Shown: positions 33,914-42,540, counted from the first letter of the stretch. The stretch: DNA of 64,000 bases from Atopobiaceae bacterium (GCA_902834555.1 CADFJN010000011.1:1-64000); one strand, 5' to 3'. Numbers and translations: made by a program. The notes: generated by a model not told the origin, from the sequence alone.

Positions 33914-34897
33914 ATGTCATTCCAAAAGCGCTGGCTGCCCATCCTCCTGGCTGGGATCTTCGTTGTTGCCATGGTGGACGTCTCGGTGCTCGCCGGCTCA
34001 CCCGAGGTCCTCTTCCCCGAGATGACCGCCATCCTCTGCGGCGCATGGATCCAGCCCGCGCAGGCCTGGAACGTCAGCCGGCCGCGCATGCTCGCTCTCA
34101 TGACCACCGGTGCCGTCTTTGGCCTGGTCATGAACCTCGCCTTCCCCGGAATCCCGCTCCCCGTCCGCGCGGTTATCGGCTACGCCTTCTGCGCCCTCTG
34201 CATGAACATTGCCGGTGCCGACATGACGCCCATGCTCTCGGCGGCCATCCTGCCCATGCTTCTGGGGACCGACTCCTGGGTCTACCCCGTGGCCGTCTTC
34301 GTGCTGGTGGCCCTCGTCGAGCTGGGCCAGATTGCCCTCGAGCGTGTGGGTCTGCGCGAGCCAATCGACTACCGCCCCTTCCGCCTTCCCACAGGGCAAG
34401 CCATTGCCACCTGGGCACGCCGCCTGGGCATCTTTGCGCTGTTCGCGGTACCCGCCTACGCTACCGGCAACGTGTTTCTCGCGGTCCCCCCGCTGCTCGT
34501 TGCCTACACCGAGCTCACCCGCCCCGACTTCACGCTGCGCCTCCGTCCCTGGCGTGCCTGGGCGGTGCTTGCCATCGCAGGTGTCATTGGAACGCTGGCG
34601 AGAGATGCCATGGTCACCCTTGGCCTGCCCAGTCCACTCGTGGCTGCGTTCGCGTTCACCGCACTGGTTCTCGCCTGGAACGGCTTGCGCACCTGGCTGC
34701 CGCCCGCGGGAGCCGTGGTACTTCTCGCCTTCCTGGTGCCCTGGACAAGCCCTTGGCTCTATGCCGTGGAGGTCGCGTTGGGTGCCGCGGTGTGGGTGTG
34801 CGCCGCGCTCGCCCTCTTCCCGGGCATCCGTCCCACGTTTGCTGACAAGGACAAGGGCACCGCCTCCGGCACACCCAAGGAGGGCGCCGAGGTCTAA
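33914..34897 (+). CDS. Polytopic membrane protein, unknown family
   Basis: The 327-residue protein has about nine to ten hydrophobic segments throughout and a hydrophilic C-terminal tail (ADKDKGTASGTPKEGAEV). Conserved-looking features are EVLFPEMTAILCGAWIQPAQAW near the start and FRLPTGQAIATWARR in the middle loop. It recalls HPP/FUSC-like membrane proteins but cannot be placed. GGAAGG lies upstream of ATG 33914; the same frame stays open far upstream over murB, which is antisense shadow. It lies directly before the FMN riboswitch but has no evident link to riboflavin. Confidence 0.75.
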   Translation: MSFQKRWLPILLAGIFVVAMVDVSVLAGSPEVLFPEMTAILCGAWIQPAQAWNVSRPRMLALMTTGAVFGLVMNLAFPGIPLPVRAVIGYAFCALCMNIAGADMTPMLSAAILPMLLGTDSWVYPVAVFVLVALVELGQIALERVGLREPIDYRPFRLPTGQAIATWARRLGIFALFAVPAYATGNVFLAVPPLLVAYTELTRPDFTLRLRPWRAWAVLAIAGVIGTLARDAMVTLGLPSPLVAAFAFTALVLAWNGLRTWLPPAGAVVLLAFLVPWTSPWLYAVEVALGAAVWVCAALALFPGIRPTFADKDKGTASGTPKEGAEV

Positions 34898-34920
34898 CTT
34901 CCCGGCGCCGCACACATCAC

Positions 34921-34948
34921 TTGCATACTGCTTTCCAAGTGCTATAGT
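34921..34948 (+). promoter_or_regulatory. Promoter of the riboflavin ECF operon
   Basis: -35 TTGCAT (34921-34926) and -10 TATAGT (34943-34948) with a 16-bp spacer lie 13 nt before the FMN riboswitch. Confidence 0.7.
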
Positions 34949-34961
34949 TCGACTGACAGTT

Positions 34962-35087
34962 TCAGGGCGGGGTGAGATTCCCCACTGGTGGTGACGCGCA
35001 AGTGCGCGAAGTCCGCGACCCGCTAAAAAGGCGGCTGACCTGGTGAGATTCCAGGACCAACGGTTACAGTCCGGATGGAAGAAACGG
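34962..35087 (+). ncRNA. FMN riboswitch (RFN element)
   Basis: The conserved RFN blocks appear in order: CAGGGCGGGGTGAGATTCCC, ACTGGTGGTGACG, GTCCGCGACCC, GCTGACCTGGTGAGATTCCA, GGACCAACGGTTACAGTCCG and GATGGAAGAA. Together they form the six-stem FMN aptamer. The element ends about 10 nt before the ribU start and overlaps the GGAGAAG ribosome binding site region, so control is probably at translation initiation. FMN binding would switch off riboflavin uptake. Confidence 0.97.
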
Positions 35088-35097
35088 AGAAGCCATT

Positions 35098-35709
35098 ATG
35101 GCACCCACTTCACCACGCAACGCAAGCCACTCCACGCACGCGGCCTCGGGCTGGGACACCCGTCGCATCGCGGTCACCGCGCTTCTCTGCGCCATGGCAG
35201 CCATCTGCACGTTGCTGCTTGAGTTCCCCATCCTGCCCGGCTTCACCTGGCTCAAGTACGATCCCTCGGGCATCGTAGCGCTCATCGCGGGCTTTGCGTT
35301 TGGACCGGCCACGGGAGCCGTAGTCTCGGTCATCCCGTACCTGGTGCACGTTGCCACGGCAAGCGGCGTCTACGGCATGATCATGGCAATCCTCGCCACG
35401 TTCTCGCTGGTCATGCCCGCGTCTCTCATCTACCGCAGGCAGCGCACCATGCGCGGCGCGGTGCTTGGTCTTGTGGTTGGCGGCCTCGTCTGCCTGGCTG
35501 CCTGCATCGTGGGCAACCTCATCGTGACGCCGTTCTACACCGGAATGCCACTCGATAAGATCATCGCCCTCATCGTGCCGGCGCTGCTGCCCTTCAACAT
35601 CATCAAGATTGGCATCAACTGCGTCGTGTTTGTCCTCATCATGAGGCCCGCCTTCAAGGCAATGGGTGTCGAGGTTCCCGGCGCGAGCAACGCAGGAGAC
35701 GCCCGCTAG
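35098..35709 (+). CDS. ribU: Riboflavin-specific ECF S component
   Basis: The 203-residue protein has six membrane helices of the RibU fold, with a basic N-terminus (DTRRIAVTALLCAMAAICTLL) and the characteristic LEFPILPGFTWLKYDPSGIVALIAGFAFGP region. It binds riboflavin and docks on the ECF module for import. The FMN riboswitch immediately upstream confirms the substrate. GGAGAAG precedes the ATG. The stop codon abuts the ATG of the fused ATPase gene. Having a dedicated ECF module in the same operon is unusual for a group II S component, but the module may also serve other S components. Confidence 0.95.
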   Translation: MAPTSPRNASHSTHAASGWDTRRIAVTALLCAMAAICTLLLEFPILPGFTWLKYDPSGIVALIAGFAFGPATGAVVSVIPYLVHVATASGVYGMIMAILATFSLVMPASLIYRRQRTMRGAVLGLVVGGLVCLAACIVGNLIVTPFYTGMPLDKIIALIVPALLPFNIIKIGINCVVFVLIMRPAFKAMGVEVPGASNAGDAR

Positions 35710-37578
35710 ATGGCGCAGCCAGCCGCAACCACCCCTACCAGCGTAAACGCGAGCGAGGCGCCCATCGTCTCGCTCGCTCACGTGACGCTTTCCTATGGCG
35801 ACTTACGGGCACTCGACAACGTCTCTCTCGACGTGCGCCAGGGAGAGCGCCTCTGTGTCCTGGGTGCCAACGGTTCCGGAAAGTCCACGCTGGCCTCGGT
35901 TATCTGCGGGCTTCTAGCCCCAGACGCTGGCGAGGTCACGCTTGTGGGCGAGAAGGTCTTCGCAAGCGGTGCCGCGGACTTTGACGCCTACCGCCGCGCA
36001 CGCCGGAAGCTGGGGCTGGTCTTCCAGAACCCGGAGGACCAGATCGTGACCAGCGTGGTCGAGGAGGACGTGGCCTTTGGTCCCGAGAACCTGGGCCTTC
36101 CGCCCGAGAGAATCGAGCACCTGGTTCGCCGCGAGCTGCACCGCGTTGCCATGGAGCGCTACGCAAAGGCGGACCCGGCGCGCCTCTCCGGCGGCCAGCG
36201 CCAGCGCGTGACCATCGCAGGCGCGCTTGCCATGGAGCCCCGCGTGCTGGTGCTCGACGAGCCCTCGTCCTCGCTCGACGTGCGCGGGCGGCGCTCGGTC
36301 ATGAAGGTCGTAGAGAAGCTCCGTGGCGTGGGCTGCACCGTGGTCCACGTGACGCACTTCATGGACGAGGCCCTGGGCGCTGACCGCGTGGTGGTGCTCG
36401 ACCACGGTCACATTGCCCTGGTGGGAACGCCGCAGGAGATATTCTCGCACGTGGAGGAGGTGCGCGGCCTGGGCCTGGAAGAGCCCTTCGCCGGGTGTCT
36501 CTCCTCGCAGCTGCGCGAGCGCGGGCTGGACGTCTCTTGGACCTGCGACGAGGACGCGCTTCTCGCCGAGCTGGCGAGAAGAACGCGCGACCACCAATTC
36601 GGGCGCTTGGCCGCCGAGCCGGGCGCTATGACTCACGCAGCCGCAGAGCCCGTGGTACGCGCGGAGGACGTGCGCTTCTCGTACGAGCAGTCCCGCCGCC
36701 GGCGCCGCGCTGACGCCGCCCCCGCAGCCCTTGTCGGCGTGACGCTCGACGTGCCGCGCGGCGCGCACGTTGCGCTGGTGGGGCAGACGGGCTCGGGAAA
36801 GTCAACGCTGCTGCGCCTCATTGCGGCACTCGAGGTACCTGACCAGGGGCGCATTGAGGTTGAAGGCATCTCCACGGCAGATCGTCGCGGCCGCAGGATG
36901 CTCCATGGCCGCGTGGGCTACGTGATGCAGCGCCCGGAGCGTCAGCTCTTTGCCGAGACCGTGGCGCAAGACGTGGCCTATGGCCCCACCAACCTGGGGC
37001 TTTCCCCCAGCGAGGTGAACCAGCGCGTGAGGCGCGCACTTGACCTGGTGGGTCTTGCCGACAAGAACGACGCCTCGCCCTTTCAACTCTCTGGTGGGCA
37101 GCAGCGCCTCTGCGCGCTCGCCGGCATTCTGGCCATGGAGCCGGACCTTCTCGTCTTGGACGAGCCAACCGCCGGCCTTGACCCGCGCGGCCGCCGCAAG
37201 CTGCGGCGCATCCTCGACGGACTCAACGCCGCTGGTACCACGCTTGTCGAGGTCACGCATGCCATGGAGGACGCCGCACGGGCCGACCTCGTGGCCGTTC
37301 TCGACGACGGGCGCGTGGTGCTCACGGGCACGCCTGCCCAGGTCTTCTCGGCAGGCAATGCCGAGAAGCTCCACGACATGGGGCTGGGCGTCCCACACCC
37401 GCTCGCGTTTGCGCGGGCGCTGGAGGACGCCGGCTGCGCGCCACTGGGAGAGCCGCTCACCAACGAGGCCCTGGCAGACGCCATCGCCGGCGTGGCTGTC
37501 GCGGCCGGTGCGGCCAGTACGGCCGGTGCGGCTGTCGCGCCTTGCGCGGCCGCAACAGCCGACGAAAGGGGCGAGTAG
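35710..37578 (+). CDS. Fused ECF-transporter ATPases EcfA1-EcfA2
   Basis: This 622-residue protein carries two complete ABC ATPase domains. The first has Walker A GANGSGKST (52-60), signature LSGGQRQRV, Walker B VLVLDEPSS and a VTHFMDEA switch. The second has Walker A GQTGSGKST (358-366), LSGGQQRLC, LLVLDEPTAGLD and VTHAMEDA. The domains correspond to EcfA1 and EcfA2, normally separate proteins; fusion is common in Actinomycetota. An Ala-rich tail (AVAAGAASTAGAAVAPCAAA) follows. It powers vitamin uptake with EcfT and S components such as RibU. It starts directly after the ribU stop codon and ends 2 nt before ecfT. Confidence 0.95.
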   Translation: MAQPAATTPTSVNASEAPIVSLAHVTLSYGDLRALDNVSLDVRQGERLCVLGANGSGKSTLASVICGLLAPDAGEVTLVGEKVFASGAADFDAYRRARRKLGLVFQNPEDQIVTSVVEEDVAFGPENLGLPPERIEHLVRRELHRVAMERYAKADPARLSGGQRQRVTIAGALAMEPRVLVLDEPSSSLDVRGRRSVMKVVEKLRGVGCTVVHVTHFMDEALGADRVVVLDHGHIALVGTPQEIFSHVEEVRGLGLEEPFAGCLSSQLRERGLDVSWTCDEDALLAELARRTRDHQFGRLAAEPGAMTHAAAEPVVRAEDVRFSYEQSRRRRRADAAPAALVGVTLDVPRGAHVALVGQTGSGKSTLLRLIAALEVPDQGRIEVEGISTADRRGRRMLHGRVGYVMQRPERQLFAETVAQDVAYGPTNLGLSPSEVNQRVRRALDLVGLADKNDASPFQLSGGQQRLCALAGILAMEPDLLVLDEPTAGLDPRGRRKLRRILDGLNAAGTTLVEVTHAMEDAARADLVAVLDDGRVVLTGTPAQVFSAGNAEKLHDMGLGVPHPLAFARALEDAGCAPLGEPLTNEALADAIAGVAVAAGAASTAGAAVAPCAAATADERGE

Positions 37579-37580
37579 CC

Positions 37581-38375
37581 ATGGCGCTTCGCATCTCCGT
37601 GGGCCAGTACTACGCCGCCGACTCCCCCATCCACCGGCTTGACCCCCGTACCAAGGCGGCCTGCGCCCTGGCGCTCATGGTCGCCACGTTCTTCGTTCAC
37701 TCGCCGCTTGGGCTGGCAGCGCTCGCGACGTGCGTGCTCGTGCTGCTTCTTGCGGCGCGCGTCCCGGCAGGCGAGGTCCTCTCGTCCGTGCGTGGCGTGC
37801 TCTGGGTGCTTCTCGTCCTTGCGGTCTTCAACCTGCTGCTCATTCGCGATGGCAGCATGCTTCTCGCCGCGGGACCCATCACGATAACCACGGGCGGCGC
37901 GTGGTCGGCGGTGCTCTATCCGGTGCGCGTGTTTGCCGCCATCGTGGTGGGCGCGCTGCTCCTGCTTACCACCACGCCCACCGAGCTGGGCGACGCCTTC
38001 GACGCCGCATGCTCGCCGCTCACCAGGCTGGGCCTCCCCGGCCACGAGCTGGCCATGGTCTTCTCGCTTATGCTGCGCTTCATCCCCACGCTGGCAAACG
38101 ACGCCTCGGCCATCATGGACGCGCAGGTCGCACGTGGTGGCGAGGTGGCACGTGGTAGCGTGGGACGGCGTCTTCGCGCGGTTGGGTCGGTGCTCGTGGC
38201 GCTCATGGCGAGCTCGATGCACCACGCCGACGACCTCGCGCGAGCCCTCGACGCGCGCTGCTACGAGAGCGGCAGCACGCGCTCGCACTGGCACCCGCTG
38301 CACTTTGGCGTGCGCGATGCCGTGGCATTTGCGGCCACGGCAGTCATGGTCTCCCTCCTCGTCGCGCTAGGATGA
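37581..38375 (+). CDS. ecfT: ECF-transporter transmembrane component EcfT
   Basis: The 264-residue membrane protein couples ATPases to S components. It opens with GQYYAADSPIHRLDPRTKAACAL, typical of EcfT, and has about five membrane segments and a cytoplasmic coupling region near MDAQVARGGEVARGSVGRRL and LARALDARCYESG, which corresponds to the second ARG-type coupling motif. MALRIS is the start, 2 nt after the ecfA stop codon. The stop codon TGA lies inside a GAGACAAAGGGAC palindrome. It is the last gene of the ribU-ecfA-ecfT operon. Confidence 0.94.
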   Translation: MALRISVGQYYAADSPIHRLDPRTKAACALALMVATFFVHSPLGLAALATCVLVLLLAARVPAGEVLSSVRGVLWVLLVLAVFNLLLIRDGSMLLAAGPITITTGGAWSAVLYPVRVFAAIVVGALLLLTTTPTELGDAFDAACSPLTRLGLPGHELAMVFSLMLRFIPTLANDASAIMDAQVARGGEVARGSVGRRLRAVGSVLVALMASSMHHADDLARALDARCYESGSTRSHWHPLHFGVRDAVAFAATAVMVSLLVALG

Positions 38376-38403
38376 GACAAAGGGAGTTTCCCTTTGTCTC
38401 ATC
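38371..38403. repeat. GAGACAAAGGGAC palindrome, copy 2, carrying two stop codons
   Basis: GATGAGACAAAGGGA (38371-38385), a GTT centre and the exact complement (38389-38403). The TGA at 38373-38375 ends ecfT and the mirrored TGA at 38401-38399 ends the convergent flavodoxin-like gene. The palindrome therefore supplies both stop codons and may act as a two-way transcript end. Confidence 0.92.
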
Positions 38404-39022
38404 GAATGAAGTTCATCCAGGAGCCACCCTCGACCTCGGGCGCAGGCACGCCGGCAGTGCGGCCCGCCTCGATACTCTTGAGCAGCCACGCCATATTGCG
38501 CCCCAGGTTGCGCATGGTCTTCAAGCCCTCGATGTCCAGCGCGGCCTCGCCGGTCTTGGCACCGTAGACCATGTTCCAGTACGACGAGCCCACGGTAATC
38601 ATGTTGGCTATCCCAAAGTACTTGTTCATCACATCGAACGATGCGGTGCAGCCGCCACGGCGAGCCACGGTCACGCAGGCACCCGGCTTGAAGGCAAACT
38701 GGCCGCTCTCGCTGTAGAAAACGCGGTCGAGGAAGGACAGCACGCGACCGGCGGGGTGCGCGTAGTAGACGGGCGTACCAAAGACAAAGCCATCCGCCAC
38801 GGCGGCTTTCTCGACAAACTCGTTCACACCGTCGTCATCAAAGACGCAATGACCCAGCTTAGAGCACTTGCCGCAGCTTATGCAGTCACGCGTGGGCGTG
38901 AGGGGCAGGTGATAGACTTCGGTGTCTATGCCCTGCTCGGAAAGCGTTTTTGCCACCTCCGCCAGCGCGATGCCGGTGTTTCCCTTGGGGCTCACGCCCC
39001 CGTTGAGCATTAGGACCTTCAC
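38399..39022 (-). CDS. Flavodoxin-like NAD(P)H-dependent oxidoreductase
   Basis: The 207-residue protein has a flavodoxin fold: phosphate-binding LNGGVSPKGNT (residues 5-15) for FMN, a CISCGKC cysteine cluster near 47-53 typical of iron-sulfur flavoprotein/Isf-like members, and GTPVYYAHPAGRV as the second flavin loop. It probably transfers electrons from NAD(P)H or ferredoxin. A GTG start at VKVLML is supported by GAGGGGGAAG upstream; the longer MRQRDSPFVSS frame begins in a palindrome and is rejected. It is convergent with ecfT and divergent from the HD nucleotidase. Confidence 0.87.
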   Translation of the reverse strand: MKVLMLNGGVSPKGNTGIALAEVAKTLSEQGIDTEVYHLPLTPTRDCISCGKCSKLGHCVFDDDGVNEFVEKAAVADGFVFGTPVYYAHPAGRVLSFLDRVFYSESGQFAFKPGACVTVARRGGCTASFDVMNKYFGIANMITVGSSYWNMVYGAKTGEAALDIEGLKTMRNLGRNMAWLLKSIEAGRTAGVPAPEVEGGSWMNFIR

Positions 39023-39036
39023 GTGCTTCCCCCTCT

Positions 39037-39073
39037 CGGATGAGACAAAGGGACTGTCCCTTTGTCTCATCCG
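39037..39073. repeat. GAGACAAAGGGAC palindrome, copy 3
   Basis: CGGATGAGACAAAGGGAC (39037-39054), one base, then the exact complement (39056-39073): an 18-bp perfect dyad between two divergent genes. Confidence 0.93.
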
Positions 39074-39103
39074 AGCGTACCATTCTGGGGAGGAGGGGTT
39101 GCC

Positions 39104-39706
39104 ATGACTGAACAGTCCACGTTCTTCGCTATCGTCTCGAGGATGAAGTACATCGAGCGCTGGGCGCTCATGCGCAGCGCCCGCCCGGAGAACCTATCCG
39201 AGCACTCGCTCGAGGTGGCAGCCATCGCGCACGGCCTGGCAACCCTGGGCAACGTCCGCCACGGGCGACACCTTGACGCCGAGAAGGCCGCGCTCATCGG
39301 CCTCTTCCACGACACCACAGAGATCGTGACCGGCGACATGCCCACGCCCGTGAAGTACGCCAACCGCGGCATCCGCGACGCCTACAAGGATGTGGAGAGA
39401 AGCGCCGAGGACACGCTGCTCGACACGCTGCCAGAAGACCTGCGTCCCACCTACGAGGCGATCTTCCGTGGCGACCCAGCAGACGAGGACGACGTCTACC
39501 TGCGACGCCTGGTGAAAGCCGCCGACAAAATCTCGGCACTCATCAAGTGCGTCGACGAGGCGCAGTCCGGAAACGCCGAGTTCAAGACCGCCGAGGAGGG
39601 CATCCGCGCCAAGGTAGACGAGATGGCCGCGCAAATGCCCGAGGTCGCGGACTTTGTGGCGGAGTTTCTTCCCAGCTACGGCAAGACGCTCGACCAGCTG
39701 CTCTAG
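39104..39706 (+). CDS. HD-domain 5'-deoxynucleotidase (YfbR-type)
   Basis: The 200-residue protein belongs to the HD phosphohydrolases of the YfbR group, which remove the 5' phosphate from deoxyribonucleoside monophosphates. The metal ligands are visible in ENLSEHSLEVAAIAHGL (His), LIGLFHDTTEIVTGDMPTPVKY (HD and acid) and VKAADKISALIKC (Asp). MTEQST is the start, with GGAGGGG upstream. It is a single gene divergent from the flavodoxin-like gene, with a palindrome in the shared control region. Confidence 0.9.
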   Translation: MTEQSTFFAIVSRMKYIERWALMRSARPENLSEHSLEVAAIAHGLATLGNVRHGRHLDAEKAALIGLFHDTTEIVTGDMPTPVKYANRGIRDAYKDVERSAEDTLLDTLPEDLRPTYEAIFRGDPADEDDVYLRRLVKAADKISALIKCVDEAQSGNAEFKTAEEGIRAKVDEMAAQMPEVADFVAEFLPSYGKTLDQLL

Positions 39707-39776
39707 GAGCGCGACGCAACGGCAGCGGCTATGGCCGCGCGGACCGGGACATCCCGGCGCGCGCGGCCTTCTCGCC

Positions 39777-41603
39777 CTACTCCACAACCACTGGCACAAA
39801 CTGGTACGTGTGGCAGTCCACGTAGCCTCGGTTGGTAAGTCGCAGGTCCGGAATGCAGGCAAGCGAGAGAAGTGCCATGGTCATGAACGGCGAGGGCATG
39901 GTGCAGCCCATCTTTGCCCAGGCGGCCTCGGCGCCACGGACCTCTGCGGCGACCTCTTCCACGCTCTTGGGGCTCATAAGGCCGAGAATGGGCAGCTTCA
40001 CCTGACCAAGTACTTTGCCGTCCTCGACGGCAACCTCGCCTCCGCCGCAGTCCACAAGAAGACTTGCCGCCAGTGCCATATCCTCGTCGTTATCGCCAAT
40101 GACCAGCAGGTTATGGGCATCGTGGGCAACAGTCTGCGCAAGTGCACCGTGAATGCCAAAGCCTTTGGCAAAGCCATAGGCAAACGAGCCCGTGTTGTGG
40201 TGGCGCTCGAAGACAAAGGCCTTCAGGATGTCGTCCGCGGGCGAGCACTCCAGGCAGCCGTCGACCACGGGCACCTCGAGGTGCTCCTCCTTGGTGATGG
40301 TGGAGCCGGCGCTCGAGGTCATCACGCGCACCACAGCGCGGTCTGCCGTGATGGGCGAGCCGTCCGCATGAACGGCGGGAATGCGGAAAATCTCGGGCTT
40401 GATGTCTGCCGCCACGTGCATGGAGTTGAACATGAAGTTGGGCCAGGGGTAGGGTTCCGCTGAGAAGAGCGCCGCGCCGTCTTGGGCCACCAGCTCGCCG
40501 TCGATGAAGGTGTGCGTCACGCGGAAGTCCTTGAGATCCTCGAGGATCACAAGGTCAGCGCACTTGCCCGGCGTGACGGAGCCCAGGTCGCGCGACATGC
40601 CAAAGCAGTCTGCCACGTTGATCGTGACCATCTGGATGGCCGAGACGGGATCTATGCCATAGCCCACAGCCTTGCGCAGGATGCGATCGATGTGGCCCTC
40701 GGAGACCAGGGTCTCGGGGTGGTTGTCATCAGAGACAAGGTTCACGTGGCGCGTATCGATGTTGTTCTCGGTGATAACGTGCGCCAGCTCCTCGAGGTTC
40801 TGCCAGGCAGAGCCCTCACGCAGCTGCGCGTACTGCCCCAGACGGAGCTTGGCAAGCGCCTCTTCGCGCGTGATGGACTCGTGGCAGCAGGAGATACCGG
40901 AGGCGATATAGGCGTTGAGCTGGCGGTCTGTGTCTGGCACGGTGAAGTGGCCGGTCAGGGTCTTGTCGGCCTTGAGGGTCTCGTCCATCTCGGAGAGCGG
41001 ACCCTCGTCGCAGGAAAGGACGCCTGGGTCGTTCATCATCTCGCCGAGACCCACCACGGCGTCCCAGCCCATGGTCTCGCGGATGTCCTTGGCATCAATC
41101 TTGGAACCGGTGTCCTCAAAGCCCGGTACCGCGGGCACGCACGAGCCAGGCGTGACCATGCACTTGAGCGGCACGCGCTCGGAGTCGCGGATGAGCTCCT
41201 TCAGCGCAGGCAGGCCAGCGACGTTCATGGCCTCGTGCGGGTCCCAGTAGATGCCGGTTGTGCCATGCGGCACCACGGCGCGGGCGTACTCGGAGGGGCC
41301 CACCATAGCAGACTCCACATGGATGTGGCCGTCCATGAAGCCCGGTGCCACGTAGCGGCCAGCGGCATCGATGACGGTGGTCTTCTCGCCAATGCAGTGC
41401 TCGGCCGTGTGGCCACCAATGCCTAGGTACGCAATGCGTCCGGCGGCAATGGCGATGTCTACGTCCTCAAGGACTTCGTGCGTGGTGACGCTGACCAGCC
41501 GAGCGTGGCGAATGACGAGGTCAGCGGGCTCTTGGCCCTGTGCCACGCGGATGAGCGTACGGTTGCATTCCCACAGCGGACTCTTGCAGAAGCGATTGAG
41601 CAT
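39777..41603 (-). CDS. ade: Adenine deaminase
   Basis: The 608-residue amidohydrolase converts adenine to hypoxanthine and ammonia. It has the metal-binding GFMDGHIHVESAMVGPSEYARAVVPHGTT, a WDPHEAMNVAG segment, LVSDDNHPETL and the NVADCFGMSRDLGSVTPGKCADLVIL turn of the AdeC family, and length fits (about 570-610). GAGAGGGG precedes the ATG. The 5' region has paired hairpins that could regulate it; no purine riboswitch consensus was found. It probably serves purine salvage. Confidence 0.94.
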   Translation of the reverse strand: MLNRFCKSPLWECNRTLIRVAQGQEPADLVIRHARLVSVTTHEVLEDVDIAIAAGRIAYLGIGGHTAEHCIGEKTTVIDAAGRYVAPGFMDGHIHVESAMVGPSEYARAVVPHGTTGIYWDPHEAMNVAGLPALKELIRDSERVPLKCMVTPGSCVPAVPGFEDTGSKIDAKDIRETMGWDAVVGLGEMMNDPGVLSCDEGPLSEMDETLKADKTLTGHFTVPDTDRQLNAYIASGISCCHESITREEALAKLRLGQYAQLREGSAWQNLEELAHVITENNIDTRHVNLVSDDNHPETLVSEGHIDRILRKAVGYGIDPVSAIQMVTINVADCFGMSRDLGSVTPGKCADLVILEDLKDFRVTHTFIDGELVAQDGAALFSAEPYPWPNFMFNSMHVAADIKPEIFRIPAVHADGSPITADRAVVRVMTSSAGSTITKEEHLEVPVVDGCLECSPADDILKAFVFERHHNTGSFAYGFAKGFGIHGALAQTVAHDAHNLLVIGDNDEDMALAASLLVDCGGGEVAVEDGKVLGQVKLPILGLMSPKSVEEVAAEVRGAEAAWAKMGCTMPSPFMTMALLSLACIPDLRLTNRGYVDCHTYQFVPVVVE

Positions 41604-41735
41604 GACAGCCCCTCTCGACGCCCGACTTTTAAATTGTCAAAACGTTACCAGCCCTGTGTTGCGGTGCAGCAACAATTCTGCGAGCGGTGGGCAAAGGTTT
41701 GCTCGGTGCGCAGGATGCGCGGGCGCGACAAGAGA

Positions 41736-41804
41736 GCGCGTCACACATTCGCTGCCGATTGTGTGACGCGCGCAGGTCGATACAGATTCGTCGACCGAAT
41801 GTGT
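41736..41804 (-). promoter_or_regulatory. Candidate ade leader with two competing hairpins
   Basis: GCGCGTCACAC (41736-41746) pairs perfectly with GTGTGACGCGC (41761-41771). The segment CACACATTCG (41742-41751) can instead pair with CGAATGTGT (41796-41804). The two pairings exclude each other. The region is 130-200 nt upstream of ade on its strand. The rest of the 41604-41902 spacer holds nothing else recognised. Confidence 0.4.
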
Positions 41805-41902
41805 AGCAGTCGCAAGGTCGCAGGCCAAGCACCAGCATCACTAACCGATCGAAAGCTGCAAAATCTTGCCGGACCGAAGGCAATCACGGTCTCGTCTCCA
41901 GC

Positions 41903-42496
41903 CTAGCGAGAGGAGAGAAGCCCCTTGACCTGGGCCGGAAGCTGAGAAGCGAGGTCCTGCGCGACGCTGCCCACGTTCTGAGCAACCTCCTGCGCGGTGG
42001 TGGCGGCGTCGCCCAGGGTGTCCGCAATCCCACCGAGGTCAAGGCCCGTATCGGTACCAGAGGTGGAGCTTGTGGGCTCGGGGTTGGTGGTGCTCGTCGT
42101 GGTTGTGCTCGGCGCAGTACCGCTGGAGGCGCCGGTGGCAACGCTCGAAACGGCATCGCTCACGCAGCTTGACACCACCGCAAAGACGATAAGGGCGACA
42201 AGGGCCCCCACCAGCACAAGCGTGATGCGCTTAAGGTTGGGGCCACGGTGGACACCCCGGCCATCGCCGCCGGCGGCGCCACCGTAGCCATAGCCGTAGT
42301 AGCTCGTCTGCGAGGGAGAAGGCACGGCGTTGCGCACGGGCTCCGGGGCACGCCGGGGCGCCGCGGCGGTATGGGAGACCGAAGGCGGCGCATACACCGT
42401 GGCGTCGGGGTTCTCGCCGGGGCGGGCGTACACCATGGCATCAAGGTCGCTCTCGCCCTCATCGCCCATCAGGCGCGTCTCGTCACTCTCGTCCAT
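41903..42496 (-). CDS. Single-pass membrane protein, Ser/Thr-rich, unknown function
   Basis: The 197-residue protein has an acidic N-terminus (MDESDETRLMGDEGESD), a Tyr/Gly/Pro-rich stretch (SYYGYGYGGAAGGDG), one membrane helix (ITLVLVGALVALIVFAVVSSC, about residue 90) and an extracytoplasmic Ser/Thr-rich linker followed by an amphipathic helix (GLDLGGIADTLGDAATTAQEVAQNVG). No family was recognised. The layout suggests a type II membrane protein with a low-complexity spacer. GGAGGGG lies upstream of the ATG, 44 nt after the CobW gene on the same strand. Confidence 0.75.
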   Translation of the reverse strand: MDESDETRLMGDEGESDLDAMVYARPGENPDATVYAPPSVSHTAAAPRRAPEPVRNAVPSPSQTSYYGYGYGGAAGGDGRGVHRGPNLKRITLVLVGALVALIVFAVVSSCVSDAVSSVATGASSGTAPSTTTTSTTNPEPTSSTSGTDTGLDLGGIADTLGDAATTAQEVAQNVGSVAQDLASQLPAQVKGLLSSR

Positions 42497-42540
42497 GCGG
42501 CCCCTCCTGGAACCCGGCACGAAGCCCAGTAAAGACTGCC

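Noticed and set aside
39023..39070. MRQRDSPFVSS extension of the flavodoxin-like protein (and similar extensions at 5655 and 53115)
   Set aside because: These residues come from translating the GAGACAAAGGGAC palindrome; good starts with ribosome binding sites lie downstream.
41604..41735. Purine riboswitch upstream of adenine deaminase
   Set aside because: The TATAATCC...-type conserved core and the paired loops of the purine aptamer could not be found.
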